Assembly: GCA_965248675.1 (NCBI GenBank)
Contig: CBDFJZ010000008.1
Coordinates: 248,001-312,000, forward strand
Origin: UBA6627 sp965248675
GTDB lineage: Bacteria; Chloroflexota; Dehalococcoidia; UBA2979
Length of the DNA: 64,000 nt
Direction of reading: 5' to 3'
The notes under the pieces are model-generated. The model had not been told where the DNA came from and searched no databases. It worked only from the letters and a program-made list of their open reading frames with translations. The translations under genes were made by a program, and so were the position numbers. Shown piece by piece: positions 1 to 7,726 of the stretch; position 1 is the stretch's first letter, and every line of letters starts with the position of its first letter.

Positions 1-24
1 ACGGAGCGGGAGGCGACCTCGTGA
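1..24 (+). CDS. C-terminal tail of an upstream ORF, probably the ABC ATPase
   Basis: An open frame enters from the left edge and reads T-E-R-E-A-T-S before a TGA at 22-24. That stop overlaps the GTG start of the permease gene by GTGA, the usual junction for an ABC-2 ATPase followed by its permease. The ATPase assignment rests only on this arrangement, since no diagnostic residue falls inside the window. Confidence 0.4.
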   Translation, partial: TEREATS

Positions 25-767
25 GCGCCCCGATTCACCCTCGGATCGTCGCCGCGACGGCGGCCCGGGTGCTGCAGCAGTTCCGACGCGACCGCCGCAC
101 GGTGGCGCTGGTGCTGCTGGTGCCGCCGCTGCTGCTCGCGCTGCTTAAGTACGTCTTCGACGAACAACCCCAGGTGTTCCAGCGGATCGGGCCGCCGCTG
201 GTGGGGCTGTTTCCGCTGATCTTGATGTTCATCATCACCTCGATCGCCATGCTGCGGGAGCGCACGAACGGCACGCTGGAGCGGCTGATGTCGATGCCAC
301 TGGCGAAGCTGGACCTGCTGCTCGGCTACGGCCTGGCGTTCGCCGCGGTCGCGGGCGTCCAGGCGGTCGTGACCTCGGCGGTGGCGTTTGGCCCGCTGGG
401 CCTGGAGACCGCCGGACCGGTGTGGGTCGTGGGTTTGCTGGCGGTGATGAACGCGATCCTCGGGATGTCGTTGGGGCTGCTGGTGAGCGCGTTCGCGAAG
501 AGCGAGTTCCAGGCCGTGCAGTTCATGCCGGCGGTGATCATGCCGCAGATGTTCCTGGTCGGTCTGTTCGCGCCTCGGGAGCGGATGGTGGCGCCGCTCG
601 AGGCCGCCTCGAACGTCCTGCCGCTGACCTACGCGTACGAGGCGCTCACGAAGGCCGCAGCTGACGACCTCGACGGGCGGTTCTGGGTCGACGTGGGCGT
701 CGGCGCGGGATCGGTCGTGCTGGCGTTGGTCCTCGGGGCGATGACGTTGAAGCGCCGGACGCCGTAG
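21..767 (+). CDS. ABC-2 type transporter permease
   Basis: This 248-residue protein is the membrane subunit of an ABC-2 (DrrB/NodJ-like) exporter. About six hydrophobic segments are visible, near residues 27-45, 55-77, 97-122, 130-155, 165-185 and 222-242. The cytoplasmic stretch RERTNGTLERL after the second segment is the typical ABC-2 motif of this family. The GTG start overlaps the stop of the upstream frame by GTGA, implying translational coupling to an ATPase outside the window. The substrate cannot be told; drug or polysaccharide/lipid export is the family's usual role. Length is normal for the family. Confidence 0.9.
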   Translation: MSAPIHPRIVAATAARVLQQFRRDRRTVALVLLVPPLLLALLKYVFDEQPQVFQRIGPPLVGLFPLILMFIITSIAMLRERTNGTLERLMSMPLAKLDLLLGYGLAFAAVAGVQAVVTSAVAFGPLGLETAGPVWVVGLLAVMNAILGMSLGLLVSAFAKSEFQAVQFMPAVIMPQMFLVGLFAPRERMVAPLEAASNVLPLTYAYEALTKAAADDLDGRFWVDVGVGAGSVVLALVLGAMTLKRRTP

Positions 768-774
768 CGCACGA

Positions 775-835
775 CGTCACGAATGCACTGCTACTCCGAG
801 CGGACGCGGCCCTCGGCCTTGCAGCCGGCCTGCTG
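775..835. repeat. decayed copy of the 3' end of the selenoprotein gene
   Basis: This stretch closely matches 1352-1412, which holds the stop codon and last codons of the minus-strand selenoprotein gene. The match covers about 60 bp with scattered substitutions. Read on the minus strand it still encodes a tail ending A-E-G-R-V-R-S-E-stop, like the intact gene's G-E-G-R-V-R-S-E-stop. Further upstream on that strand the reading frame no longer resembles the family. It is best read as a vestige of a tandem duplication with the body of one copy lost. Confidence 0.6.
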
Positions 836-996
836 GACGCGCGCGAGACGACGCACGGCACGGCAGAACTGGCGGTACAGCTCGACATCGATCCTGTCGC
901 AGTCGAGGACGGCGCTCGCCGGTTGTTCGAGTCTCGGAATGGGCGCCTTAGGTGACAGCAGAACCACGCGCGCAGGCTTACGTGACATCGCCCCAG

Positions 997-1113
997 ATGA
1001 AGCCGTGCAAGCATTGCGGCCTTCCCGCGCTGACTCCCGACTCCGCCGAGACCGTAACCATCCCCCCTCATGGCACGTGCGCGCAGCCTCCACCCCCTAT
1101 CCTCGAGCTATGA
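997..1113 (+). CDS. candidate 38-residue CxxC microprotein
   Basis: A short frame begins MKPCKHCGLP, carries a further Cys near residue 28 and a Pro-rich tail, and stops at TGA 1111-1113. The stop overlaps the ATG of the following small membrane protein as ATGA, which would couple the two. The CxxC pair suggests a zinc knuckle. In-frame GTG codons at 952 and 982 are alternative starts. No Shine-Dalgarno sequence is visible, and a frame of this length can arise by chance at this G+C, so the call is tentative. Confidence 0.28.
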   Translation: MKPCKHCGLPALTPDSAETVTIPPHGTCAQPPPPILEL

Positions 1114-1277
1114 ATAACCCACTCCCAATCGGTGTCGGTGTCGCGTTCGGAATAATCATTGGCGCGGTGGTGTTCGCTGTGACTGAGAACCTCGTGTGGA
1201 TCGCGCTCGGTGTGCCCTTCGGTGCCGCGATCGGTGCCGCAGCTCAACGGCTGGGCTACGGACGAGGGCGCCAGTAG
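1110..1277 (+). CDS. small glycine-zipper membrane protein
   Basis: The 55-residue product is almost entirely hydrophobic: one segment near residues 8-24 and a second near 28-45, both with spaced glycines (GVGVAFGIIIGAVVF, then GVPFGAAIGAAA), ending in a basic tail. This fits the small glycine-zipper membrane proteins common in high-GC bacteria, which have no assigned function. No Shine-Dalgarno is seen. A TATCCT box at 1098-1103 ends 6 nt before the ATG, the spacing expected of a leaderless transcript. The ATGA overlap with the preceding 38-codon frame is the alternative mode of initiation. Confidence 0.6.
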   Translation: MNNPLPIGVGVAFGIIIGAVVFAVTENLVWIALGVPFGAAIGAAAQRLGYGRGRQ

Positions 1278-1351
1278 CGAGCACGTCGCGAACGGACGGA
1301 CAGGGATCGCGCCACCGATCGGGACCGCCAACGCCCCCACCAAAGATCCGG

Positions 1352-1412
1352 CGTCACGAACGCAGGGCTACTCGGAGCGGACGCGGCCCTCGCCTTTGCG
1401 GCGGGCCTGCTG
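1352..1412. repeat. intact partner of the duplicated tail segment
   Basis: This is the intact copy of the segment that recurs in degraded form at 775-835. It spans the stop codon (1368-1370) and last codons of the selenoprotein gene plus about 16 bp of downstream flank. Because flanking non-coding bases are included, the duplication was a DNA event rather than convergent protein sequence. Confidence 0.6.
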
Positions 1413-2282
1413 TTTCTTGCGGATCTCGCCCGCGCGGCGTAGCAGGTCGCGGTTGGAGTCGTCGACGCGCATGTAGCCGGCGCGCCAACCGTCATCACCC
1501 CAGCCGAACGGCGTCTGCACGGTCGTCCGAGGGAACGCGGCGCCTTCGAGGAGATCGAGCGCCATGCCGGTGATCGCCTGCTGCATCTCCACGTCGTAAG
1601 GCTTGCCGGTCGGGTTGCCGAGCGGGAAGTCGGTGAAGAGAAACCTCGGCACCGCGGCCTGCTCGACGATGTCGCGCGCGGAGCCGCAGATCACCGTCGG
1701 GATGCCGTTCGCCTCGAGGTGTCGCGCGGCCAGACTCACGGTCTGGTGGCAGACCGGTCAGAGCGGGACCAGCATCGCGACCTCGACGCCATCTTCGCGC
1801 ATCAGCTCGAGGAGGCGCGGCGCGTCGCTCTCGTTCGTACGGCGCTGGCTGTACTCGGTCGGGATGCCGTAGAAGCGCGGCGAGAGGCTGCCGATGCGGC
1901 CCGCCTCGACGAGTTCTCTCAACCGGTGGACCGGGAAGAACGAGTCGAGGTCGTTGGTGTGCGTCGCCTCCTTGTCCCACGAGCGGTTCTGCGTGAAGAG
2001 GCGCTCGGGAGGCGGATCGATCGGTCCCGCAAACGTCGAGGCGATCGGCAAGGCCTCGGTGTCCGCGTCGTCGGGGAGATCGAGGTTGACCACGGTCGTC
2101 ACGAGGCCCAGCCGGCTCTCCGCCAGCGGCTTCGCCAGTGGCGTGAACGGCGACTCGTCATTGCGTGCCCAGCGGTAGGGTCGCTCATAGCCCTGGGCGC
2201 CATAGAACTCGCGCGACTTGTCGATGTAGCTGACGAAGGCCCGGTAAGCCGGATCCGCCTTCGTTCGCTGGTGTTCGCTCAC
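1368..2282 (-). CDS. GrdB/PrdB-family reductase selenoprotein (Sec175)
   Basis: Read through an in-frame TGA at 1758-1760, this encodes 304 residues of the glycine/sarcosine/betaine/D-proline reductase selenoprotein B family. The residues around the TGA read LVPL-U-PVCHQT, placing selenocysteine 175 in a UxxC redox pair with Cys178, as expected for this family. The frame continues without shift into well-behaved family sequence (LEANGIPTV, FTDFPLGNP). A SECIS-like hairpin follows at the required distance. Taken without recoding, the gene would be a 174-residue stub followed by an orphan C-terminal half. The ATG start is in a plausible position though no strong ribosome site is evident. Substrate is unknown: non-clostridial members are usually orphans without the GrdA/GrdC partners, and none is seen nearby. 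Sec synthesis genes (selA, selB, selC, selD) are outside the window. Confidence 0.8.
1730..1757 (-). promoter_or_regulatory. bacterial SECIS-like element after the UGA
   Basis: In the mRNA, 17 nt separate the UGA from a 5-nt apical loop CGUGA (1740-1736) closed by a perfect 6-bp stem CCAGAC/GUCUGG (1746-1741 with 1735-1730). The published bacterial SECIS model asks for a stem of 4-16 bp, a loop of 3-14 nt with a G among its first two bases, and a 16-37 nt distance from UGA to loop; all are met. A competing hairpin, GGUCUG/CAGACC with loop CCAC, uses the same arm and starts 2 nt after the UGA. Confidence 0.6.
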
Positions 2283-2371
2283 GGTGCCTCCTCGCTGCCT
2301 ACAGGCTACGCCGAACGAGCGGTCGCGACGTGGGACGTCGGTCCTGTGATCGTCCGTACCGAGGCGCGCGG

Positions 2372-3436
2372 CTACAGCTGCAGCGCCATCGAGAACTCCG
2401 GGACGCCCTGCCAGCGACCGGCGTCGCCCGCGCGCATCACCGCGATCGTCTTGATCACCTCGGGGTTGGCGAGGCCGTGCGGTGCCCGGCCGGTCAGCAC
2501 CATCAGCACGTTCTCGGCCTGCCGGCGACTGCCCTCGACAGCGGTAACCGGCGAGCCGCCGGCGATGTGCGGCGTGATCAGCAGGTTGTCGAGGCCGAGC
2601 AACGGATCCTCGGCGTCGATCGGCTCACTCTCGGTCACGTCGAGCGCGGCCGCCGCGATCTCGCCGGACGTGAGCGCGACATGCAGCGCCTCTGGATCGA
2701 CGAGCGGGCCGCGCGCGCAGTTGATCAGGATCGCGGAAGGCTTCATCCGCTTGAACGCGTCCGTGCTGAAGAGGTGGCGCGTGTCGTCGGTCGCGGGCGC
2801 GTGGACGGAAATGAAGTCGGACGCCGTGAGCAGCTCATCGAGGTCGACAAGCTCGACGCCGTAGAGGTCAGCGGCAGTCTGCGCGACGTAAGGGTCGTGG
2901 GCGACAATTCGAAACGGCCCGAAGCCGCGAATGCGGGTCGCGAACCCGCGCGCGATCGCTCCGAAGCCGACGATGCCAACGGTGCTGCCGGCGATGCGCT
3001 TCAACCCGGGCGCCATCGCGCGCACTTCTTGCGTGGCCGTGCTCCACTTGCCCGCCTTCACCGCCGAGTCGAACTCGCGGATCCGCCGCGTCAACGCGAG
3101 CAGCTGTGCCATCGCGTGGTCGGCCACCTCGGTCGAGTTCACGCCGGGGGTGTTGCAGGCGACGATGCCGAGGCGGGTCGCGGCGGGCAGATCGATCGAG
3201 TCGACGCCGATACCGGAGCGGCTCACGATCTTCAGACTCGGGCAGGCCTCGAGGACATCGGCATCAGTGAGCGGCAGCACGCCGATCATCGCGCCGTCGG
3301 CGTCTCGCAAGAGTTCGATGTACTCGTCCTTCGGGGTGAGGGCGCCGACTTGCTGCTCGACGAGCTCGAAGCCGGCCGATTCGAACATGCTCTTGTCGGC
3401 CAGCGGCCGGCCACAGTTCACGATCTTGAGGGCCAT
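2372..3436 (-). CDS. D-isomer specific 2-hydroxyacid dehydrogenase, NAD-dependent
   Basis: This 354-residue enzyme belongs to the D-2-hydroxyacid/phosphoglycerate dehydrogenase family, which interconverts 2-hydroxyacids and 2-oxoacids with NAD(P). The Rossmann motif VGFGAI lies at residues 156-161. The catalytic trio is in place: Arg242 (CARGPLVD), Glu271 (ESEP) and His290 (TPHIAGG). The N-terminal substrate domain includes SGIGVDSID near residue 75. No ACT domain follows, so it is not a long serine-pathway PGDH, and the substrate is open. It stands upstream of the selenoprotein gene on the same strand with an 89-bp gap, so the two could be cotranscribed. Confidence 0.9.
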   Translation of the reverse strand: MALKIVNCGRPLADKSMFESAGFELVEQQVGALTPKDEYIELLRDADGAMIGVLPLTDADVLEACPSLKIVSRSGIGVDSIDLPAATRLGIVACNTPGVNSTEVADHAMAQLLALTRRIREFDSAVKAGKWSTATQEVRAMAPGLKRIAGSTVGIVGFGAIARGFATRIRGFGPFRIVAHDPYVAQTAADLYGVELVDLDELLTASDFISVHAPATDDTRHLFSTDAFKRMKPSAILINCARGPLVDPEALHVALTSGEIAAAALDVTESEPIDAEDPLLGLDNLLITPHIAGGSPVTAVEGSRRQAENVLMVLTGRAPHGLANPEVIKTIAVMRAGDAGRWQGVPEFSMALQL

Positions 3437-3476
3437 GGGGAGTCCTTGCTGCTGTCAGGCCGAGGAAGTCATACCA

Positions 3477-4223
3477 CTAGTTCGCCAGGAAGCGGTTGTA
3501 GGTCGGGGTGACGAGCACCTCGTTGAGCGTGACGGAGGGCGGCTGCTGGGCGACGAAGAGAATCAGGTCGCCGAGCTCCTCGGACTGGAGGATGCGCGCC
3601 TTGTCCTCGTCGCTGACGGGGACCGGCCGCTGGTCGAGGATCGGCGTCGCGACCTCGCCCGGGCAGATCGCGGTGGCGCGGATGCCGTTGTTGCGCTCCT
3701 CGAAGAGAAGGCTGGCCGTCATCGCGTTCATCGCGTGCTTGGCGGAGATGTAGGCGGGACCGGTCAGCGCGCTGATCCCCTTCGCCGCCATCGAGGAGAT
3801 GTTGATCACCAGCCCGCTGCCCTGCTCGCGCATGATCGGGAGCACGGCATGGCAGCAGTAGAACGCGCCGTCGAGGTCGATGCCGATCACCTGGTCCCAA
3901 CTCTCGGTCGAGACCACGGGCCAGTTGCGCTCCTGGACGTTGACGCCGGCGCTGAAGACGCCGATGTCGAGGCGTCCGAAGCGCTCCTTCGTCCTCGCCA
4001 CGACGGCGGCGACGTCCTGCTGCGACGAGACGTCAAGCGGCTCGACAACCACTTCGCCGCCGGCCGCCTCGATCTGCGCGCGGACGGCCTCGAGCGGCTC
4101 GGCGCGGCGACCGGAGAGCACGACCTTGCAGCCGGCCTCGGCGAGCTTAATCGCGCCGGCTTCGCCGATGCCCGTGCCGGCGCCTGTGATCCAGGCGACC
4201 TGGCCCGTCAGGTCTTGAAGCAT
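3477..4223 (-). CDS. short-chain dehydrogenase/reductase (classical SDR)
   Basis: The 248-residue product is a classical SDR. The cofactor loop TGAGTGIG is at residues 13-20, and the catalytic residues are Ser142/143 (NISSMAA), Tyr157 and Lys161 (YISAK). Arg38-Arg39 after the second beta strand suggests a preference for NADPH. The ATG at 4223 is preceded by GGGGGA at good spacing and is preferred over the longer open frame upstream, whose translation has no family character. It ends 40 bp before the 2-hydroxyacid dehydrogenase on the same strand, so the two oxidoreductases and the selenoprotein may form one unit. Substrate unknown. Confidence 0.92.
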   Translation of the reverse strand: MLQDLTGQVAWITGAGTGIGEAGAIKLAEAGCKVVLSGRRAEPLEAVRAQIEAAGGEVVVEPLDVSSQQDVAAVVARTKERFGRLDIGVFSAGVNVQERNWPVVSTESWDQVIGIDLDGAFYCCHAVLPIMREQGSGLVINISSMAAKGISALTGPAYISAKHAMNAMTASLLFEERNNGIRATAICPGEVATPILDQRPVPVSDEDKARILQSEELGDLILFVAQQPPSVTLNEVLVTPTYNRFLAN

Positions 4224-4547
4224 CTCGTCCCCCCTCGGAATCGGTGCGCCTGCTCGGGGAACTCTAGCGAAGGTTCGCGGCAGCCGCCGTCGGCTAGCGG
4301 ACCGCGACGGGAACGGCGCTGAAAAAGAAACAGGCACAACTACACTTGGAGCCATATCTCCGAGGCACTGAGTCCGATCGCTGCCTTGATGTCCGAGGCC
4401 TTCGCCGACTGGAAGAGCCTCCCGACGTGGAGTCGACACCCCCGACGCGGCTGTTGGGTTCACGGCCTTATTGCCAGGAACTGGAACGCAGTCGGATGGG
4501 TACCTGCCCTCACTGCCGGCGGGGCTCGTGGGGTGATCGTCGATCGG
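4224..4547. other. intergenic region, no convincing gene
   Basis: Both strands stay partly open here, but the translations have no recognisable character. Base composition drops locally around 4314-4350. It separates the minus-strand SDR from the plus-strand gene that follows and must hold both promoters, although I cannot place convincing -35/-10 pairs. Confidence 0.5.
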
Positions 4548-5105
4548 ATGAGGACAGAACATCCAACGGATCGCCCACACCACCCGGATCACGACAACGG
4601 CGTCCGACGAGTGTTTAGCGAGGCGGAGGCCTTCGCATGGGCATTCGAAACGGTGGAGCTGGGCGCACCGACCTTCGCGGACTACCCGAACTCTGGCGCT
4701 CCAGACTGGGAACTTCCGCACGCCTGGATAGAGGCGAAGACTATCCAGACCTCCGACTTCGACCAGCAGGAGTGGGCTGCCGCCCGTGCGCGCGCGGGTC
4801 TGACCGGAGGGACGCCTACGCGTATGGGAACTGTTATCGCGGTCCCTGAAGCGCTCCCAAACAAACTTGAGGACCACTTCGACGACGCCGTGAAGAAATG
4901 GGACCGCCAGGGCCGCGACCGGGGTCTGATCGTCTACTACTCATTGGCGCTCGATGCGAACATCATCGACGACGAAGCGATCGACGCACTCTGGACCCGG
5001 GCACAGCAGTTGACTCACCGAGAGCTGGGATCTCGCGTCGTCGTCGGAAGGCGGCTCGACCACGCAGAGCCAGCGCTGGACATCGGACCTCACTCAGCCG
5101 ATTGA
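4548..5105 (+). CDS. unrecognised protein with a possible PD-(D/E)xK nuclease motif
   Basis: I do not recognise this 185-residue protein. Its central part reads SGAPDWELPHAWIEAKTI, where Asp, then Glu-Ala-Lys nine residues on, fits the PD-(D/E)xK catalytic pattern of restriction-like nucleases. A mixed helical C-terminal half follows. The family assignment is inference from one motif. The frame is open back to a TTG/ATG at 4386/4389, but that extension has no protein-like character, so the ATG at 4548 is preferred; GTG at 4533 is also possible. The gene is less G+C-rich than its neighbours, hinting at transfer. Its last 12 bases overlap the convergent nitroreductase gene. Confidence 0.55.
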   Translation: MRTEHPTDRPHHPDHDNGVRRVFSEAEAFAWAFETVELGAPTFADYPNSGAPDWELPHAWIEAKTIQTSDFDQQEWAAARARAGLTGGTPTRMGTVIAVPEALPNKLEDHFDDAVKKWDRQGRDRGLIVYYSLALDANIIDDEAIDALWTRAQQLTHRELGSRVVVGRRLDHAEPALDIGPHSAD

Positions 5106-5717
5106 GTCGCCCCAGCGATCGACCGACGCGACCTCGGCGAGCGGCTTGCGGGTGACCGGGCCGAAGTTGCCCTGGGGGTAGCCGAGCGGGATCGCGTAGA
5201 CGATCTGGACCTCCTCGGGGATGCCGAGCAACTCCTTGACGCGCTCGTCGACGACGGCGTGGAGCGTGGTGATCGTGCCACCGATGCCGAGCGCGCGGGC
5301 GGCGAGGAGCAGGTTCTGCACGGCAGGGATGACGGAGCCCATCGCGCCGGCGCCCTGGGCGGTCGCGCAGAGGAGCACGATCGCAGGCGCGGCGCCGAAC
5401 TCGTCGGAGAGCTTCATCGCGGACAACGTTGTGCGGTTCGCGGGGTCGATGTCGGCGGGGCCGTGGATGCCCTGATCGGCGCGCTTCGCCCACCACGCCT
5501 CGCGGTACAGCTCCCCGAACTGCCAGCGCAGGTTTTCGTCCCTGATCACGAGGAAGTGCCAGGGCTGGGCGTTGCCACCGTTCGGCGCCTGCCGCGCGGC
5601 GTCGAGGAGGTCGCGCAGGTCCTCGTCGGGGATCGGGTCGGGCTTCAGACGGCGGATCGCGCGGAGCGAATACATCGCTTCGCCGAGCGTGATCGGGAAT
5701 CGCGTTGTCGCATCCAT
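5094..5717 (-). CDS. nitroreductase family FMN oxidoreductase
   Basis: The 207-residue product is a nitroreductase-family flavoenzyme. The early SLRAIRRLKPDPIP is the usual FMN-phosphate site, followed by the hallmark APNGGNAQPWHFLVI near residues 43-58. A later GIGGTITTLH segment and the Gly/Tyr-Pro-Gln-Gly turn near the end (PLGYPQGNFGPV) also fit. Such enzymes reduce nitro groups, quinones or enones with NAD(P)H; the substrate is not predictable. The ATG at 5717 follows a full GGAGGT box. It lies 29 bp downstream of the HAD gene on the same strand, likely cotranscribed. Confidence 0.93.
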   Translation of the reverse strand: MDATTRFPITLGEAMYSLRAIRRLKPDPIPDEDLRDLLDAARQAPNGGNAQPWHFLVIRDENLRWQFGELYREAWWAKRADQGIHGPADIDPANRTTLSAMKLSDEFGAAPAIVLLCATAQGAGAMGSVIPAVQNLLLAARALGIGGTITTLHAVVDERVKELLGIPEEVQIVYAIPLGYPQGNFGPVTRKPLAEVASVDRWGDSIG

Positions 5718-5746
5718 CGGGACCTCCTCGGAACGTCGCCGACAGC

Positions 5747-6391
5747 CTACCCGCGCAGCAGCGTGGGGAGCTGGCTCATGTGGGTGAAGGTGTCTCGCGC
5801 TCCGGCCTCGAGCAGGCGCGCCGGCGGGTTGCGGGTGCTGTAGCCGAAGACGTGCATGCCAGCCGCGGCGCCGGCGGCGACGCCGGTCGGGGTGTCCTCG
5901 ACGACGGCGCAGACCGCGGGATCGAAGCCCATCGTCCGCGCGGCGAGCAGGTAGAGGTCGGGCGCCGGTTTTGGGTGCTCGACGTCATTCGCGGTGAAGA
6001 TGCGGTCCTCGAAGAAGTGACGGAGGCCGGCGAACTCGAGATTGAGGTGGATCTCCTCGGACTCCGCGTTCGAGGCTGTGCAGAACGGCAGTTCGAGGCC
6101 GGCGAGGAGTTCGGGGACGCCCTCGATCGGGACGAGCTCCGAGCGGAGGGCGTCCTCGGAGCGGCGCATGAACTCCGCCTCGAAATCCTTCGGTGGCCGA
6201 GCGCCGATCGTGTCGGTGACGGCCGCCCTCACCTGCGCGATCGAGCGACCGCCGAACCGGTGGTGCAGCTCGGGGAGCTCGATGTCAGAGCCGAGTTCGG
6301 CGAGCATCGCGCCGAGCACGGGGAGGGCGACCGTCTCGCTGTCGACGAGGACGCCGTCGCAATCGAAGATCACCAGCTCAAAGCGGCTCAC
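5747..6391 (-). CDS. HAD-superfamily phosphatase/phosphomutase (beta-PGM-like)
   Basis: This 214-residue HAD hydrolase has motif I DCDGVLVD with nucleophile Asp10 and acid/base Asp12. It also has the DSET cap lead-in, motif III at the KPAPDLYLLAA segment and the metal-binding VVEDTPTGV loop. This is the beta-phosphoglucomutase/sugar-phosphatase subgroup. The GTG at 6391 is chosen because GAGGAG lies 5 nt upstream and the residues before it are not family-like. It follows the MFS gene by about 30 bp on the same strand and precedes the nitroreductase gene. Substrate is probably a small sugar phosphate, by family only. Confidence 0.92.
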   Translation of the reverse strand: MSRFELVIFDCDGVLVDSETVALPVLGAMLAELGSDIELPELHHRFGGRSIAQVRAAVTDTIGARPPKDFEAEFMRRSEDALRSELVPIEGVPELLAGLELPFCTASNAESEEIHLNLEFAGLRHFFEDRIFTANDVEHPKPAPDLYLLAARTMGFDPAVCAVVEDTPTGVAAGAAAGMHVFGYSTRNPPARLLEAGARDTFTHMSQLPTLLRG

Positions 6392-6424
6392 ATGCGCTCC
6401 TCGGTTTCTGTTCTCCAATGAGGG

Positions 6425-7726
6425 TTAGCCGGCGGCGACCGGCTCGGCGGCGACAGCGCGGGTGGGAGGCGGCGCGGCGAACACCAGGAGTGCGGCGGCG
6501 ACGACGAACAGGGTCGCGATCACAGTGAACGCGGCGCCGTAGCCACCCGTCGCCTCGAACGAAGCGCCGACCAGCGGTGGCCCGACGATCGAGGCGCCCT
6601 GGGTGAAGAAGTTGACGAGGCCAAAGATCGTGGCGAACTCGCGGACACCGAAGGTCTCCTGGACGAGCAGCGTCATCAGGGCGCCGAGGGCGCCGAAGCC
6701 GAGGCCGAAGATCGGCACGAAGCTCCAGACGATGCCGGAGTCGCCGGCCAGCACGAGGATCCCCAGGCCCAAGGCCTGCAGGCCGAGGCTGAGCATCAGC
6801 ACGAAGCGGCTCGGCACGTGCTCGGTCAGCCAGCCGAAGCTGACCTTCCCGATCGCGCCGAAGATCGCCATCGCGCCGAGGCCGGCAGCAGCGGTTCCGC
6901 GGTCGAAGCCCACGTCCTCGAGGTGCGGCACGATCTGCGTCAGCACGGACAGGTACGTGAGCTGTGCCAGCGTCAGCGAAACCACGAGGACGTAGAACGC
7001 ACGCGCGCGCAGTGCCCGGCGGGTGGTCATTCCGGCCTCGGAGAAGGCGGCCGCGCCGGGCGCCCGCGGCTGACGTCCATCCTCGCGAACGATCAGCGCC
7101 ACGATCGGGATTGCGAGCGCGAAGAGGAGGCCATAGACGGCGTACGTGCCGCGCCAGCCGAGCGGGCCGATCAATGCTGCGGTCAGCGCGGCAAAGGTGG
7201 CGCCGCCCACGTTCGCCCCCATCGACGCGAAGCCCATCGCGCGGCCGCGGGCCTCGGGGAACCAGATCCCGATCAGCTTGCCGGCAGGCAGCATGATCGT
7301 GCCCGGGACTGCCGCGAATTGGACCAGGCTCAGCGCGTAGAACTGCCAGAGCTCGTTGACGAACGGTCGCGCCAGGTTGCTCACTGCGAGCAACGCGAAC
7401 GAGGCGATCATCACCGGCCGCGTGCCGTGGCGGTCGATCAGCCGCCCGACGAGCGGCGCCAGCAGGCCGCCGACCGCGAACAGCGTGAGCGTGCCGTTGA
7501 GCTGGGCACGGTTCCAGCCGAGGTCACCTTCGAGCTCCGTGACGAAGACGCCGAACGAGTACTGGGTGATCCCGATCGTGAGCGCGAAGGTCATGAAGAT
7601 GACCGCCGCGACGGCCCAGCCGTGGTGGATTCGGCTCAAGTACGCCCCCGCGCCGAACGTAGTCGACGGGCGGTCGAACGGGTATCTCGCGAGATCGCCT
7701 TCGATGGTGGGTAGACTGCCCGCCAT
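6425..7726 (-). CDS. major facilitator superfamily transporter
   Basis: A 12-helix MFS transporter of the oxalate/formate or monocarboxylate-like type. The loop 2-3 signature appears as GRLIDRHGTRPVM near residue 100, and a second-half equivalent as GWLTEHVPSR. The start is uncertain: ATG 7726 gives about 30 residues ahead of the first helix (HHGWAVAAVIFM), while TTG 7639 would start right before it; neither has a clear ribosome site. If 7726 is used, its ATG and that of the divergent coiled-coil gene share the tetranucleotide CATG. Substrate unknown. HAD and nitroreductase genes follow on the same strand. Confidence 0.87.
   Translation of the reverse strand: MAGSLPTIEGDLARYPFDRPSTTFGAGAYLSRIHHGWAVAAVIFMTFALTIGITQYSFGVFVTELEGDLGWNRAQLNGTLTLFAVGGLLAPLVGRLIDRHGTRPVMIASFALLAVSNLARPFVNELWQFYALSLVQFAAVPGTIMLPAGKLIGIWFPEARGRAMGFASMGANVGGATFAALTAALIGPLGWRGTYAVYGLLFALAIPIVALIVREDGRQPRAPGAAAFSEAGMTTRRALRARAFYVLVVSLTLAQLTYLSVLTQIVPHLEDVGFDRGTAAAGLGAMAIFGAIGKVSFGWLTEHVPSRFVLMLSLGLQALGLGILVLAGDSGIVWSFVPIFGLGFGALGALMTLLVQETFGVREFATIFGLVNFFTQGASIVGPPLVGASFEATGGYGAAFTVIATLFVVAAALLVFAAPPPTRAVAAEPVAAG
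7712..7717 (+). promoter_or_regulatory. -10 box TAGACT for a leaderless transcript
   Basis: TAGACT ends 7 nt before an ATG at 7725, the geometry of a leaderless mRNA. No good -35 element is visible. It supports 7725 as the true start of the coiled-coil gene, ahead of the in-frame TAG at 7767. Confidence 0.4.

Noticed and set aside
1758..1760. Treating the TGA as an ordinary stop that splits a decayed gene in two
   Set aside because: The reading frame is the same on both sides, the codon falls in a UxxC motif and a SECIS-like hairpin follows at the right distance.
4224..4877. Minus-strand extension of the SDR gene to 4877
   Set aside because: The extra 200 residues are not protein-like, and a strong ribosome site marks the start at 4223.
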